From contig JAOXYB010044960.1 of the NCBI GenBank assembly GCA_028565635.1, forward strand, positions 1-12,458: DNA of 12,458 nt. Reading direction: 5' to 3'. The stretch comes from Phoronis ovalis (lineage: Eukaryota > Phoronida > Phoronidae). Numbering within the stretch: position 1 is the first letter of the stretch; the number at the start of each line of letters is the position of its first letter. Position numbers and translations under genes: made by a program. Below the pieces are notes generated by a model, which was given only the letters and a program-made list of their open reading frames with translations, was not told where the DNA came from and made no database searches. Shown here one piece after another: positions 1 to 8,152 of this stretch.

Positions 1-599
1 TAAACAATATTGAAAATTATCACGTGAAAGACGATACCAATGCTGTGTATCCTATAGATAGGATAAACAGCAATAATGCATCTCACTTCCAGGAAGGAAA
101 TAGTTTAACATAGGAAGTACCATTTCCTTTACTAGGTATAATTCAAGATTTACCAAACAATTATTAACTATATAATTGTTATTCATAAAATAACTCAAAA
201 TGCCTGGAATTATTTAGCAAGCTATACAGCAAAGAAAAAACCCAGATAATCTTTAGCCTAGGCAATTAAGGTTGTTAACCTCCGAAACCAAATTAAATTT
301 TGCCCACAAAATATTAATCTTAAAATGACATATAAGAATATCATTTTTGAAAGTTCACTGCAATTTTAAGATTTTGACTTCAATTTCAACTCATCCTACC
401 ATGGCACCAGTGTCAAAAATCAATTCCTTTAATCCTACAGGCCTGGACCGATTCTGCTCTCAAGCTAAGACATATACTTCCTGGAACCAAAAGACATTTA
501 AGTTCACCCCTAAATCAGCAAATGTTTATCCCACCCATTTCTGAAATTAGTATAGTCCTTAAAATTACCTTGTTTTGACCTAATAACATAATGTCAATA

Positions 600-815
600 G
601 AAATTTCAGAATGTGACCTTTGACCTCTAAGTGACCTTTTGACATAGAGGTTAACTGTAGTCAATCACATCAAGTACATCAGCATGTCCAGTGTGAAGGT
701 AAAAGGTTAAAGTCCAAGTGTCATGCGATCAATTGAAGAGAAAATCATCACAAACATTTCTGAGAACAATGTCTCCATCTAGCAGCTGTTATATTTTCAA
801 GATATAGACCATAAT
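600..815. repeat. probable interspersed repeat with TGACCT-type half sites
   Basis: This block begins with repeated TGACC(T) units (TGACCTTTGACCT, then TGACCTTTTGACA) and ends with 'TTTTCAAGATATAGACC'. The composition differs from the surrounding AT-rich intron. Arrays of TGACCTTTGACC-like units followed by a phrase of this type are common in dispersed repeats of marine invertebrate genomes; that is a recollection of style, not a database match. No terminal inverted repeat or target-site duplication was found, so the ends are approximate. Confidence 0.35.
614..626 (-). promoter_or_regulatory. perfect DR1-type nuclear receptor motif
   Basis: The minus strand reads AGGTCAAAGGTCA: two AGGTCA half sites spaced by one base, the classic DR1 element bound by HNF4, RXR and related receptors in animals. 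A weaker copy with two-base spacing (TGACCTTTTGACA on plus) follows at 632-644. It lies in an intron of the ITIH-like gene. Because it falls inside a likely dispersed repeat, its presence may have no regulatory meaning for this gene. Confidence 0.35.
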
Positions 816-1331
816 TTACGACTCATACTTAGTGCACAGTGTCTAGAAACATGATTGTATCAACGTGTTGCGCTATCTGTCACAGTATTCATATTCATTT
901 GGCAAAAATAGCCTCTCTGGTTAACAAATATTGTAGATGGACAAAAAGATGACAGTATCTAAATCATAAGCCCCCCCAATTCCATCTGCTGGGATTTAAA
1001 GATCCTTAGTTTTCAGATCCTCGTGTTCTTGAAAAAAAAAATGCCCAAAATCGAAACATGGTTTCGATCGAATTAATAATCTTGAATATACCTTACTTCT
1101 ATCAACTATCAAATAAAGGTCCCAATTCTTTTTACTTAAAAATTGGTGCTTCAAACAGACATGGGAATTATCCAAATTTTCGAACATATAGATTGTCATG
1201 ATGTTTGACAAAGATTTTTCATTACATATAATGTTAAATTAATTTATTATAACATATGTTCATAATTTTGACAGAATAAAACTTTCAATACCTAGGAGTT
1301 TTTGATTCCTAAGTAAGGCACAAGTACTTAC

Positions 1332-1445
1332 TTTTTCTCTACAACATGTGCGGCACTTTCACCTCGTGATACAGCTGCATTATATTCTCTCTTTGCTTCC
1401 GCCTTTTCCTTTACATGACCTGGGTAAGAAATGCCATCTATCTCA
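1332..1445 (-). CDS. ITIH-like exon, second half of VIT domain
   Basis: This 114-nt exon lies between an acceptor (TTTTTTTAG) and a donor (GTAAGTACTTG) and is phase 2 at both ends. It encodes [20 protein letters not shown] followed by [18 protein letters not shown]. The pattern of 'DG-x-x-YPG-x-VKEK-x-x-AK-x-x-Y-x-x-AVS-x-G-x-SA' is the most diagnostic part of the ITIH VIT domain. The next exon, which should finish the domain, is not found in 1-1331, so the following intron is at least 1.3 kb and continues outside the window. Confidence 0.92.
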
Positions 1446-4079
1446 CTAAAAAAATAAAAAGCAGTCTTTATGTATTCCTTTGTTCATTTTAATGTACCAC
1501 TATCATTGTTTGAAAAGATTAGCTGTATATTGTTGCCAGTGCATTCAAATATTGTTTTTCTCATAACTCAATATTTATTTTGACTTTTATTTAATGTAAG
1601 TATACGTGTTTCAATTTTCCATATTATTAATACAGACACGTATATGTAAACATAACAGTTTGAAAAAAAATTAAGAATTATATAGTATGCTACTTACAGA
1701 GTAAAGTTTGAAATAAAGGCAGGTTTTGGAAGTTGTACGTGGAATTTAGCTTCCTGTGCAGAATTCTGTGTGTTCAGGATTTGACTTGTCACCAAAGTTG
1801 ATGCAAAGCGAAAACGGATGTCAGAGCGAACATGTAACTTTTCAATTCTGAGCTCCTAAAAGTAATATTACATGAAATCTTTATAAAAGTTAAATTTCAC
1901 AATGACTACAGCAGTTTTCTCTTGTTAACAAACATTCCAAACCTTTATTAGAGTGGGTGCTAGGCAAAAGGAATTAACTAGAAAACTTTAAATGCAGTTG
2001 TGATAAGTAGTAATTAAACTTCTCGGAAGTTTGGGAAACCAACAGCACTAAAAATACTTAAACAAATTATAGTAAAATGCCATTCTCATCTTCTGTAACT
2101 GTAACCCATAGATATTTTTCCATCAGGCCCTAAAACTGGAAAACCTGTATAAATGATTCCATTTTCTCCTGCAGTTTATTGGCTGTTGTATGTTAGATGG
2201 TGGTCTATAAGATGGTATCTGATTGGATATCACTACCAAGCGTGTGTACAGATTTTCATACTGTTGTAAATGCATACGCTCTAGCATAAAATTACCATTG
2301 GAAAGTGAAAAGAAAACAAGGCTCAGTGATTTATTTCAATTAAAATCAGCCTAAATGCATGCAGATTAATCAAATAAGGTACCTTTTCATGTATTTGATA
2401 AAAAAATTTAACCCAAACTGCATATTAACAAGCTTTAATTATTTTACAAAAATCCCGCTTTTTACACGATTTTGTGCACCCTAGGTGCATACCAAGTATA
2501 AAGACATTTTAAATGCAGGATCGTCACTAAAACTAATAAAAGGAATTTCAATGGGAAACACTGAGTGCATGTCATGTTACAACATAACTTAATTTCAAGT
2601 TTTCTTACTTTTAATGTGTCCCTTAATTAAGAGTCTTCAAATTGTCATTATAATTAGCTTTCACTTTTTCAAATTAATCTGTTTTTCAAAAAAATATGTA
2701 CAACCAGATACTGATTAATGATAGCCTTTTAGTAAATTAAGGCAAATTAAGGCAAGGATTAAACTTTTATGACGTACCTCTTTATTTTAGATGGCCCACC
2801 CTAAGGAAAAGAGATTTAATTTAAAAAACAAACAAAACCAGTAGTATACATGTATGTACTATATAGCTTGTTAACTAGTAAAGCAGCATGCAAACGTAAT
2901 TTATAAAGCAATCTGGAAAATTTATTAAAAACTTGGAGTAAAAGAGAAATATTAGTAACTTAATTGGTATTCTCCTAATTTTGGAAGAAAGTACCTTAAA
3001 TCAGTATAAAACAATTTATATGCATGCACCTTTATAGACTTGCATAAGTCTAAAATGATTTTTTTTACTACTGTAATTTTTTTTTGATAATGTTATTAAT
3101 TTTTATTTTGATTATCTTTAAACACAAATTTTATTCATTACTTTACATATTGCAGATTTTCTCAAACTAATGATTTATGTTAAAATAAACTATTTGGCCA
3201 GGCAGACTTGAGCCAGTCTAGCAGCTTTATGTGTATCTTCGAAATCTGTGTAATATATATGTTTAATTAGCTAATGTATGATATTAAAGAACACAAAAAT
3301 TAAATCTGCTTTCACTTCACAGAACAGTTTATATAGCAGCATTACTATAAGTACAGTAAACATAACTGTAACCTCTAATTTATAATATCTTTCTCCCCCC
3401 CCGTGGGCACTTGCATATTTTATGAATATGGGGGTGTAGTCACCCAAACGGGTCAATTTTTCATGCACTTTTCAACAAAATCCTTAAAAGTGGCTTGTTT
3501 TTTCACAACTTCATTTGAAGGTAGTTTTTTGTGTGATTTTTCAGAGAGAAAATCTTAAAAATGAATCCTTTTTGTGACATAAAATTTGTGTGTAAAATGG
3601 GTCCATCTTTGAGACCAAAATCCCTAAAAATGGTTGGATAATTTGAGCGGGCAGCACCTGCACATCATCCCCTTTAAGAAATATGGTCATACAGTACGTT
3701 CTACACAGACTAAACTAACTTTCAACTGATAACAGTTGCTATATATAGCCAAAGGAACCCAACTGAATCCTGTTTTAAATCAAATTATAGCTAGAAATTG
3801 AAATGTATAGTTAAAATATTTTTTGAGAAACTCAAGGGTTAACTTAAGTATAAATTCATTCTGTAATTTCTGGGTTTATTTTCATTCTTTGTCTTGAAAA
3901 TAAAAAGCCAGTTTATTTTTTCATTCTAAAACCTATATGGTTTGTCAAATTAACATGTATTAAAAAATATTTAACTTTTGCTCATGCTCCTATTTCTTAA
4001 ATACACTTACATTACAAAGAACACCCATCACTCCCAAAGTAACCAACAGCAAAACTTTTAACATGAAATGTGTCTCCAT
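1332..4079 (-). CDS. ITIH-like secreted VIT-domain protein gene, 5' part (partial, spliced)
   Basis: Gene-level entry for the CDS join 4079-4011, 1855-1698, 1445-1332 on the minus strand; the gene continues below position 1. Inter-alpha-trypsin inhibitor heavy chains (ITIH) are secreted proteins with a signal peptide, an N-terminal VIT domain, a von Willebrand A domain and a C-terminal region; vertebrate members bind hyaluronan covalently. Visible here are a signal peptide exon and two exons encoding most of a VIT domain. Intron phases agree: 0 after exon 1, 2 after the first VIT exon, 2 after the second. Direct joining of exon 1 to the first VIT exon keeps frame, but leaves almost no linker between signal peptide and VIT domain, so a small exon may be missed in the 2.15-kb intron. 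VIT domains also occur in VWA5A and PARP4, but these are intracellular, so the signal peptide favours ITIH. The vWA exons are not in the window. Confidence 0.85.
1446..1697 (-). other. ITIH-like intron between the two VIT exons
   Basis: This 252-nt AT-rich phase-2 intron has GTAAGTA at its 5' end and TTTTTTTAG at its 3' end (minus strand). It contains a T/A-rich tract and no other coding signal. Confidence 0.85.
1698..1855 (-). CDS. ITIH-like exon, first half of VIT domain
   Basis: This 158-nt exon runs from an acceptor (TTACTTTTAG) at 1856-1857 to a donor (GTAAGTA) starting at 1697. It enters in phase 0 and leaves in phase 2. Its 52 full codons start [20 protein letters not shown] and include the VIT-type stretch [20 protein letters not shown]. 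In the ITIH family this region reads as strands with an 'SRFA-x-T-x-V-T-S' motif followed by 'EA-x-F-x-V-x-LP-K-x-AFI-x-NF', and both can be seen here. The last two bases (CT) combine with the first base of the next exon to give Leu and run straight into [10 protein letters not shown]. Confidence 0.9.
2778..2800 (-). CDS. candidate 23-nt microexon of the ITIH-like gene
   Basis: On the minus strand a pyrimidine-rich acceptor (CTTTTCCTTAG) is followed 23 nt later by a consensus donor (GAG|GTACGT). Read from the phase-0 end of exon 1 it gives GGPSKIK with no stop; the other two phases hit a stop. It would leave in phase 2, whereas the first VIT exon needs phase 0. It can therefore only be used if another small exon of length 1 mod 3 follows, or if a weak donor 4 nt downstream (TAC|GTCATA) is used. 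This is a lead rather than a firm exon. Confidence 0.2.
3394..3680. repeat. probable interspersed repeat block in ITIH-like intron 1
   Basis: This segment starts at an eight-C run (3395-3402) and includes a perfect small hairpin, GGGTG-TAGT-CACCC (3432-3445), followed by CAAACGGGTCAA. Several phrases of similar build then follow (AAAATCCTTAAAAGTGGC, AAATCTTAAAAATG, AAATCCCTAAAAATGG). The internal near-repetition 'AAATCC(C/T)TAAAA' and a composition unlike the flanks suggest a transposable-element fragment. No protein coding and no clear ends were found. Confidence 0.35.
4011..4079 (-). CDS. ITIH-like exon 1, signal peptide
   Basis: This exon encodes 23 residues beginning METHFMLK, followed by an uninterrupted hydrophobic core ([13 protein letters not shown]) and ending C-N: a typical secretory signal peptide, with cleavage likely near residues 19-22. 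The start ATG at 4079-4077 has a strong context (G at -3, G at +4). The exon ends at a good donor (GTAAGTG, 4010-4004) in phase 0. A TATA box lies about 140 nt upstream. A second in-frame ATG at codon 6 would still leave a signal peptide. The hydrophobic segment, donor, TATA box and correct phase to the first VIT exon together support this call; the link to that exon is inferred, not shown by a transcript. Confidence 0.75.
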
Positions 4080-4217
4080 GGCAAATATAACTCTGCCACA
4101 CCACTGTGCAAATTAAAGAATTTTTTGCCAACTGGGTAAGTCTGTTGTGGTTTCAAGAGAAAAGCACTCCTCTCTTCAATAATTTTACTTTGACTGCTGA
4201 TCACAAACAAATTTTGA

Positions 4218-4225
4218 TATTTATA
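4218..4225 (-). promoter_or_regulatory. TATA box of the ITIH-like gene
   Basis: The minus strand reads TATAAATA in the context GGTATAAATATC, a full-consensus TATA box. Transcription would start about 27-30 nt downstream, near 4198-4195, where the sequence GATCAGCAGTCAAAG offers an A for initiation. This would give a 5' UTR of roughly 115-120 nt before the ATG at 4079. No upstream ATG was noticed between the predicted start and the CDS. The call rests on motif and position only; a chance match is possible in sequence this AT-rich. Confidence 0.5.
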
Positions 4226-5238
4226 CCAGATTCAAAGCTTATGTTGATTTGATTATGATTAAGTGGGGTGTCAATGGGGGTGTGATATTAATCAGTTTCT
4301 TGGAATTGACATGTTTAGAGTCAACTTCTGGTTATAGTATCTGGTACAAATTAACATGCCCTATAGGAAGTAGGAAACAAAAACTTAAGAATTGGAATGA
4401 CCTAATACATCAAAACAGGGGTAACAACCTATAGTAAACAGATTATTTTAAATTTTTTTAATGTGCATGACCATTATAAAACTTTTGAAACAAAAATAAC
4501 TTCAGATCGAGATATCATTTTACAGTGGGTCTTTTGGGGAAAATTTGGTTCTCATCAGTCCAAAAGAGTGAAACTTTTTTCAGCCCCTCTCTTCACTAAC
4601 AGATGTACACTTTTTGAACCCCTTGAAAAATCTGGGAATTATTAAATAATAAATGAGATTTTTTCTGCTGCAGGACATTAGAAAACTCTATTGGCCCACC
4701 TTAACTGAGAAAGTGTGTGTATATTATGTGTAGGTGCTATTAAATTTGTTATCAAGTTAGATGTAAATAAAAACAAAAATCTGGAAAATCAGTTACAACC
4801 ATAAATATTAATGACCACATGAAACAACAGAGTAAACAACAATAGTGACCCAAGATTTCTACATGATGTCCTCTAAAATGATGTGTATATAAGTCTATTT
4901 AGATATATTTATAACTGCCAGCGCAAAACATTCATCGGACACATGCAGGCACCTTCTAAATCACGGTCGTGCCTACTGCTTTCTTACACTATGCTAGAGA
5001 TAGTTTAACAATTATGGTATTTCGTGACTGTCAGTATATATTTATTTTTTGATGTATCATGCCTTTTATATGGGCTCCCAAATAAAGAACTATCGTAGAG
5101 TAAATAACTTTTTTCCATAGTTATGCTCAACTGCATGAGTATCAGTTAAAGCATTATAGTTATAGTCCTGCACTTTTTTTTGTCATCCAAATAAGGGAGT
5201 GCTCAACTTATTTGCATACTCAACTATAGGGTTTAACT
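4226..5238. other. intergenic, no gene seen
   Basis: AT-rich sequence upstream of the ITIH-like promoter. The short open frames at about 4249-4434 and 4463-4645 (plus) show no family resemblance and have ordinary AT-rich composition. No promoter or RNA gene was recognised apart from the TATA box at its edge. Confidence 0.5.
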
Positions 5239-5300
5239 GATGTAGCATTATTGTATACAATTGTGACCGCCAGATGTCACTGGATATATAGAGCTCTCTA
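5239..5300 (+). repeat. possible LTR fragment next to the gypsy relic
   Basis: The segment from TGTAGCATTATTGTATACAA through a GCCAGATGTCACTGG phrase, 'ATATATAGAGCTC' and 'CTCTAGTG' resembles the build of gypsy LTRs: a TG start, a 'CCATCTAG'-like phrase and a TATA-like core. It sits only some 70-130 nt before the RNase H remnant, so gag, protease and reverse transcriptase would have been lost in between. No matching second LTR was found downstream, so this is tentative. Confidence 0.2.
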
Positions 5301-5371
5301 GTGTTCTCCATAAATGTGTTGAACGTATACTGCATGAAAGTCTTCTTTATCAACCAACATCCGTTCATCAT

Positions 5372-5515
5372 GATAAGACAATCAACCAACTGCCACCCAG
5401 AGTCCGAAGATTTTGCATCTGATGCCATTTATAACTACAGCATTGTTCATGTGCCCGGTAAATTGTTGGTTGCAGCTGACTTGCTATCCAGGGCGCCCCA
5501 GTGGAGACCATATCC
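5372..5515 (+). pseudogene. gypsy RNase H C-terminal remnant
   Basis: The frame from 5372 reads DKTINQLPPRVRRF and then stops at 5420-5422. The homologous reading continues in another frame with YNYSIVHVPGKLLVAADLLS and RAPQ. The 'VPGK...AD-LSRAP' motif is the hallmark of the end of gypsy RNase H, just before the integrase. After Gln the matching frame changes again near 5515 (DNEVEAFIATVVDTLP). The active-site half of RNase H is not present. Confidence 0.85.
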
Positions 5516-5807
5516 AGCAACTCAACAGTCGATAATGAGGTTGAAGCGTTTATTGCCACTGTTGTCGACACCTTACCGGTGACTTAAAAATGACTCCAAG
5601 ACATTCTTGAAAATACAATACTTCAGGAAGTAAAATAAACAATACTGTTTACAAGGTTGGCCTGACCATTTTGATGTGTTTTTTGTGCCTTATTTATAAG
5701 AATGTGTGTGCAAGAGATAACTGCATGTATACAATTATTTACTACTAAAAGGATCTAGAATAATTATACCGTCAAGTCTTAATAGAGGTGATATCTTGGA
5801 GAAAATA

Positions 5808-5919
5808 CACAGCGGACACCAAGAAATATTGAAAAAGGTAGAGAAGAGCTAAGGGCTCCATCTGGTGGCCAAATCTCGGTAAACAAATACAACACACGGT
5901 AGAAAAATGTACCTCATGT
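5808..5919 (+). pseudogene. gypsy integrase H2C2 zinc-finger remnant
   Basis: The sequence IHSGH (second His at 5817-5819) supplies the two histidines and CTSC (5908-5919) the two cysteines of the HHCC zinc-binding domain that opens retroviral-type integrases. SIWWP lies between them, as expected. The His and Cys halves are in different frames, with a stop at 5850-5852 between them, so no single protein carries the whole finger. Just upstream PSSLNRGDILEK matches the usual lead-in. Confidence 0.85.
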
Positions 5920-5940
5920 TAAAAAGAAAGACGTCATAAA

Positions 5941-6290
5941 GCTAAACCGCTTATACCGTCAGCACTACCAGAAAGACCCTGGCAGAATATAGCAACTTTT
6001 CACGCTACACTGAGGTAGCCAAATTAACTGTCCATCACAACATCCATGCAGCCAAATCATTCAAGTTATGAAATCCATTTTTAGCAGATAATGAATACCA
6101 GAGTCTAGCTATTATGTCTGACAATGGATCTCAATGTTCCTGCGCAGAATTCAAGAAATTCTCCAAAGAATATGGATACTCTCATGTCACCAGTAGCCCA
6201 GTTTTTTCCCAAAGCAATGAAGAAGCTGAAGGAGCTAGCTGTTCAAACGAAGAAGAATCTACTCAAGAAATAAAGATCCATACTTAGCGT
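5941..6290 (+). pseudogene. gypsy integrase catalytic core remnant, first Asp deleted
   Basis: The frame from 5941 reads LPERPWQNIATF up to 6000, then the frame from 6000 picks up as SRYTEVAKL. The part between, which in the family carries the first catalytic Asp and the following strand, is missing at that junction. Further on, SDNGSQ holds the second Asp (6120-6122), and NEEAEG holds the Glu (6228-6230); 35 residues separate them, the classic D-x35-E spacing. A stop at 6069-6071 interrupts this frame. The usual Arg after the catalytic Glu is Gly. Confidence 0.85.
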
Positions 6291-6435
6291 TATAAACTTA
6301 ATTACCATACAACGTGCCAAACAGGCTAGAGCTTTTATTCGATAGGAATTAAGATTCGTTCCATCCTTCCAGTTATCAACGAACAGTTGACTCCTACATG
6401 AACATTCTTACAGTTTTCGCAGTACTGACAACAGC

Positions 6436-6606
6436 GTTAAACAACATCAAAAACGTGATTTCGACTTTCGCCATAGAGTCCATGTACTTAACACGATATA
6501 GTAATTAAACCTTTGTTTCATGGTTCATCCAGCCGAGACTCCTCGGTCATTTACCATGAACACGTCACATAGTGAAGTTTGGTGTAATCAACGCGATCTA
6601 GTTCTT
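6436..6606 (+). pseudogene. gypsy integrase C-terminal (SH3-like) remnant
   Basis: VKQHQKRDFDFRHRVHVLN (6436-6498, stop at 6499-6501) matches the basic linker after the gypsy integrase core. HPAETPRSFTMNTSHSEV and NQRDL (to 6606) match the C-terminal 'PRSY-x-V-x-T-x-G-x-x-RRNR-x-L' motif. The second piece begins an open frame at 6520 that runs to 6759, but the residues after 6606 match nothing I recognise. Confidence 0.8.
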
Positions 6607-7742
6607 TATGCAAAGTTTGGTTTTCAATCTAATGAAATTTATGAAGTGTGGAACAAAAACAAGAAATTGGCTGGAGATATCAATGTGTACTATTTGTGGA
6701 TGTCTTCAAAAATATCACAAGCTGACATGACCATCCAACTGAAAAATATAAACAGCTAGACAAGTCATTCAATCATTTTTGTTCTTTTGTACCACAGCTG
6801 TCTAAATTATATGTTGGCTTTATTATTAATACGCAACAGTTATTCACTTAATGTGTACCTTTTTTTTGAAAATATGTCCACTCACAGGTCCATTCTAGCT
6901 AAATTGTAGAAGTGCAGGTCCCAGGAGTAATAATTAAGATTATAATATTTATTTTTTAGTGATTTGAATATTAAGGATACTATAATTATTAATTCAGTAA
7001 CAGTGGAATACGTACGTGGTCTTTTATATAGTAAAGCATATTTTATAAACTTATGGTACTATTGTTAACAATATGATTATGCTCAGTATAATATATTTTA
7101 ATATATTATTTTAACATTTAACATTTAAAAATGTGACAGTTGAGAGCTTCTCTGTGTTTTCCTACCGTTTGATGTTTCCCTTTGTGTATTAGTTGTAATG
7201 ACTGTTGATGGTCAATATGTTGACATGCGAAGAAAATTATCATATGGTGATGTTACCGCAGACGTTTACAGGCAGTGCAGCAATTAGAACAGGTATAGTA
7301 CAAGTAAACACAGGTAAAAATATACCCCATGGTAAAAAGTAAATTTCTGACACGTAATATTTGTACAATTAGCAATTAATTCAAGTAGATTATCTCCTAG
7401 TACATATTTATATAATTGAAGTTATTTCGAAAAATATTACTGATTTAGTATATCACCCATTTACTTTTATATAGTATATATGGTTTTAACTATTCTTATT
7501 CATTTTAGATAATAAAATCCTTTGTTTGGGCCTCATCCAGTCTTTTTTTTAAGGTACTATATGCATACTTTTGTCATTAAATGGACTCCTGCATTTACCA
7601 GGGTCGCCTGTTAACATCTCTACAACCCATGAGATCAACAGTGAACACAGAAGTACAATACCTACTGGTGTCATTTTTTCCACATTAATGGCAATTAAGT
7701 AATGGCCAATCCCTAAACCACAATGTCATGCAGTGACCAGGG
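6607..7742. other. intergenic, no gene recognised
   Basis: Very AT-rich. The open frame from the integrase tail continues to 6759 without known similarity. The expected 3' LTR of the gypsy relic was not found. Around 7075-7130 there are runs of AATATATTTTAATATATT and a doubled ACATTTA. A 29-codon open frame starting MTVDGQYVDMRRK (from about 7198) has reasonable codon make-up but no context to support it. Confidence 0.4.
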
Positions 7743-8152
7743 ATCGTGGTCATGCTGACTAGTTGCCTGGATCCTGATGTTATCAGAGGAGTGCACATAA
7801 TTTTAATACCACAAAATAAAACAATTTTTACTAAAGACAGTGACAATAAAACAATTTGTAATAGATCTGATTTTGAAATAAACTACTTAGGCAGAAATAC
7901 GCTACTGTCTTATAATTGTGTGGGTGCAGATATGAAGGTAGTATTTTGACAGATCCTCAGCATACAGGAATCTTTTTCTACCAAGCATTGGAGTGTGGAG
8001 ATTCTTACACTTTCCGTTTGACAGAGCTAAGACATACTAATCAGTTACATTTTGTTCAACAGGTGGCAGTTATGATTGGATCATCAATATTTAAAACACT
8101 AGTTAAATACTCGCAACCAGAGTCTTTCATGAGGTATGTTTATTCTGAATAA
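7743..8152 (+). pseudogene. frameshifted coding-like stretch of unknown family
   Basis: Two open frames in the same direction meet at about 7916-7949. The first reads TSCLDPDVIRGVHIILIPQN and continues with KTIF...NKTICNRSDFE, ending NTLLSYNCVGAD. The second continues as YEGSILTDPQHTG, then YQALECGDSYTFRLTELRH and VQQVAVMIGSS, stopping at 8150-8152. The pieces read as one protein if a frameshift falls near 7925. Three N-glycosylation sequons (NKT, NKT, NRS) and scattered cysteines suggest an extracellular beta-rich domain. I do not recognise the family. There is no clean start, and in the upstream frame stops occur near 7671 and 7732. It may be a decayed gene copy, a transposon piece, or exons of a real gene with a splice I cannot place. 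Confidence 0.35.

Larger units (their letters stand above)
1..1331 (-). other. ITIH-like intron (partial), no exon seen
   Basis: This is the intron following the second VIT exon and it runs off the window. I looked on the minus strand for the next ITIH exon (the 'YEELL' region) and found none. The short open frames here do not resemble a protein. A likely interspersed repeat with nuclear-receptor-type sites sits at about 600-815. A C-run occurs at 971-977 and an A-run at 1032-1040. Confidence 0.6.
1856..4010 (-). other. ITIH-like intron 1
   Basis: This is a 2.15-kb AT-rich phase-0 intron if exon 1 joins directly to the first VIT exon. It contains the doubtful microexon at 2778-2800, a short tandem duplication (AAATTAAGGC twice, about 2735-2755), and a more GC-rich repeat-like block at about 3394-3680. 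A second splice-bounded 24-nt open segment (about 2150-2173, minus) has a good acceptor but a weak donor and was not called. Confidence 0.6.
5372..6606 (+). pseudogene. Ty3/gypsy (K02A2.6-like) pol relic: RNase H end to integrase C-terminus
   Basis: A decayed fragment of a Ty3/gypsy polyprotein, antisense to both host genes. In order it holds the RNase H end (LPPR, then YNYSIVHVPGK and ADLLSRAPQ), a linker (GWPDHF), the H2C2 zinc finger, the integrase core and the integrase C-terminal region (DFDFRHRVHVL, then ETPRSFTMNTSHSEV). These segments lie in different frames. Stops interrupt the matching frames at 5420-5422, 5850-5852, 5920-5922, 6069-6071 and 6499-6501, and frame changes occur near 5420, 5515, between the zinc-finger His and Cys pairs, and at 6000. 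Gag, protease, reverse transcriptase and the RNase H catalytic part are absent upstream. The element cannot encode a working enzyme. The family is secure; the exact clade is a judgement from recognised motifs. Confidence 0.9.

Noticed and set aside
347-544. 65-codon plus-strand open frame in the ITIH-like intron
   Set aside because: No family resemblance, no splice or promoter context, and it lies in an intron of a gene on the other strand.
996-1211. 71-codon minus-strand open frame, same strand as the ITIH-like gene
   Set aside because: It does not resemble the next ITIH exon and includes a poly-A/T-encoded FFF tract; the frame seems a chance opening.
2150-2173. Possible 24-nt minus-strand exon (EKMESFIQ) with acceptor AAACTGCAG
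   Set aside because: The phase would fit, but the donor (GTTTTC) is weak and no homology supports it.
3271-3468. 65-codon minus-strand open frame with a hydrophobic stretch
   Set aside because: It overlaps the repeat-like block and AT-rich intron; the hydrophobic residues come from T-rich codons.
4249-4645. Two plus-strand open frames of about 60 codons upstream of the ITIH-like gene
   Set aside because: No recognisable motif, no shared frame and no promoter; typical chance frames.
5183-5571. Minus-strand open frames overlapping the gypsy relic
   Set aside because: They are shadows of the plus-strand RNase H remnant, which carries the recognisable motifs.
6607-6759. Continuation of the integrase C-terminal frame as a gypsy tail
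   Set aside because: The residues after 6606 match nothing I recognise, so they were not assigned to the element.
7198-7287. 29-codon open frame starting MTVDGQYVDMRRK
   Set aside because: Too short, with no splice or homology evidence; it may be chance.
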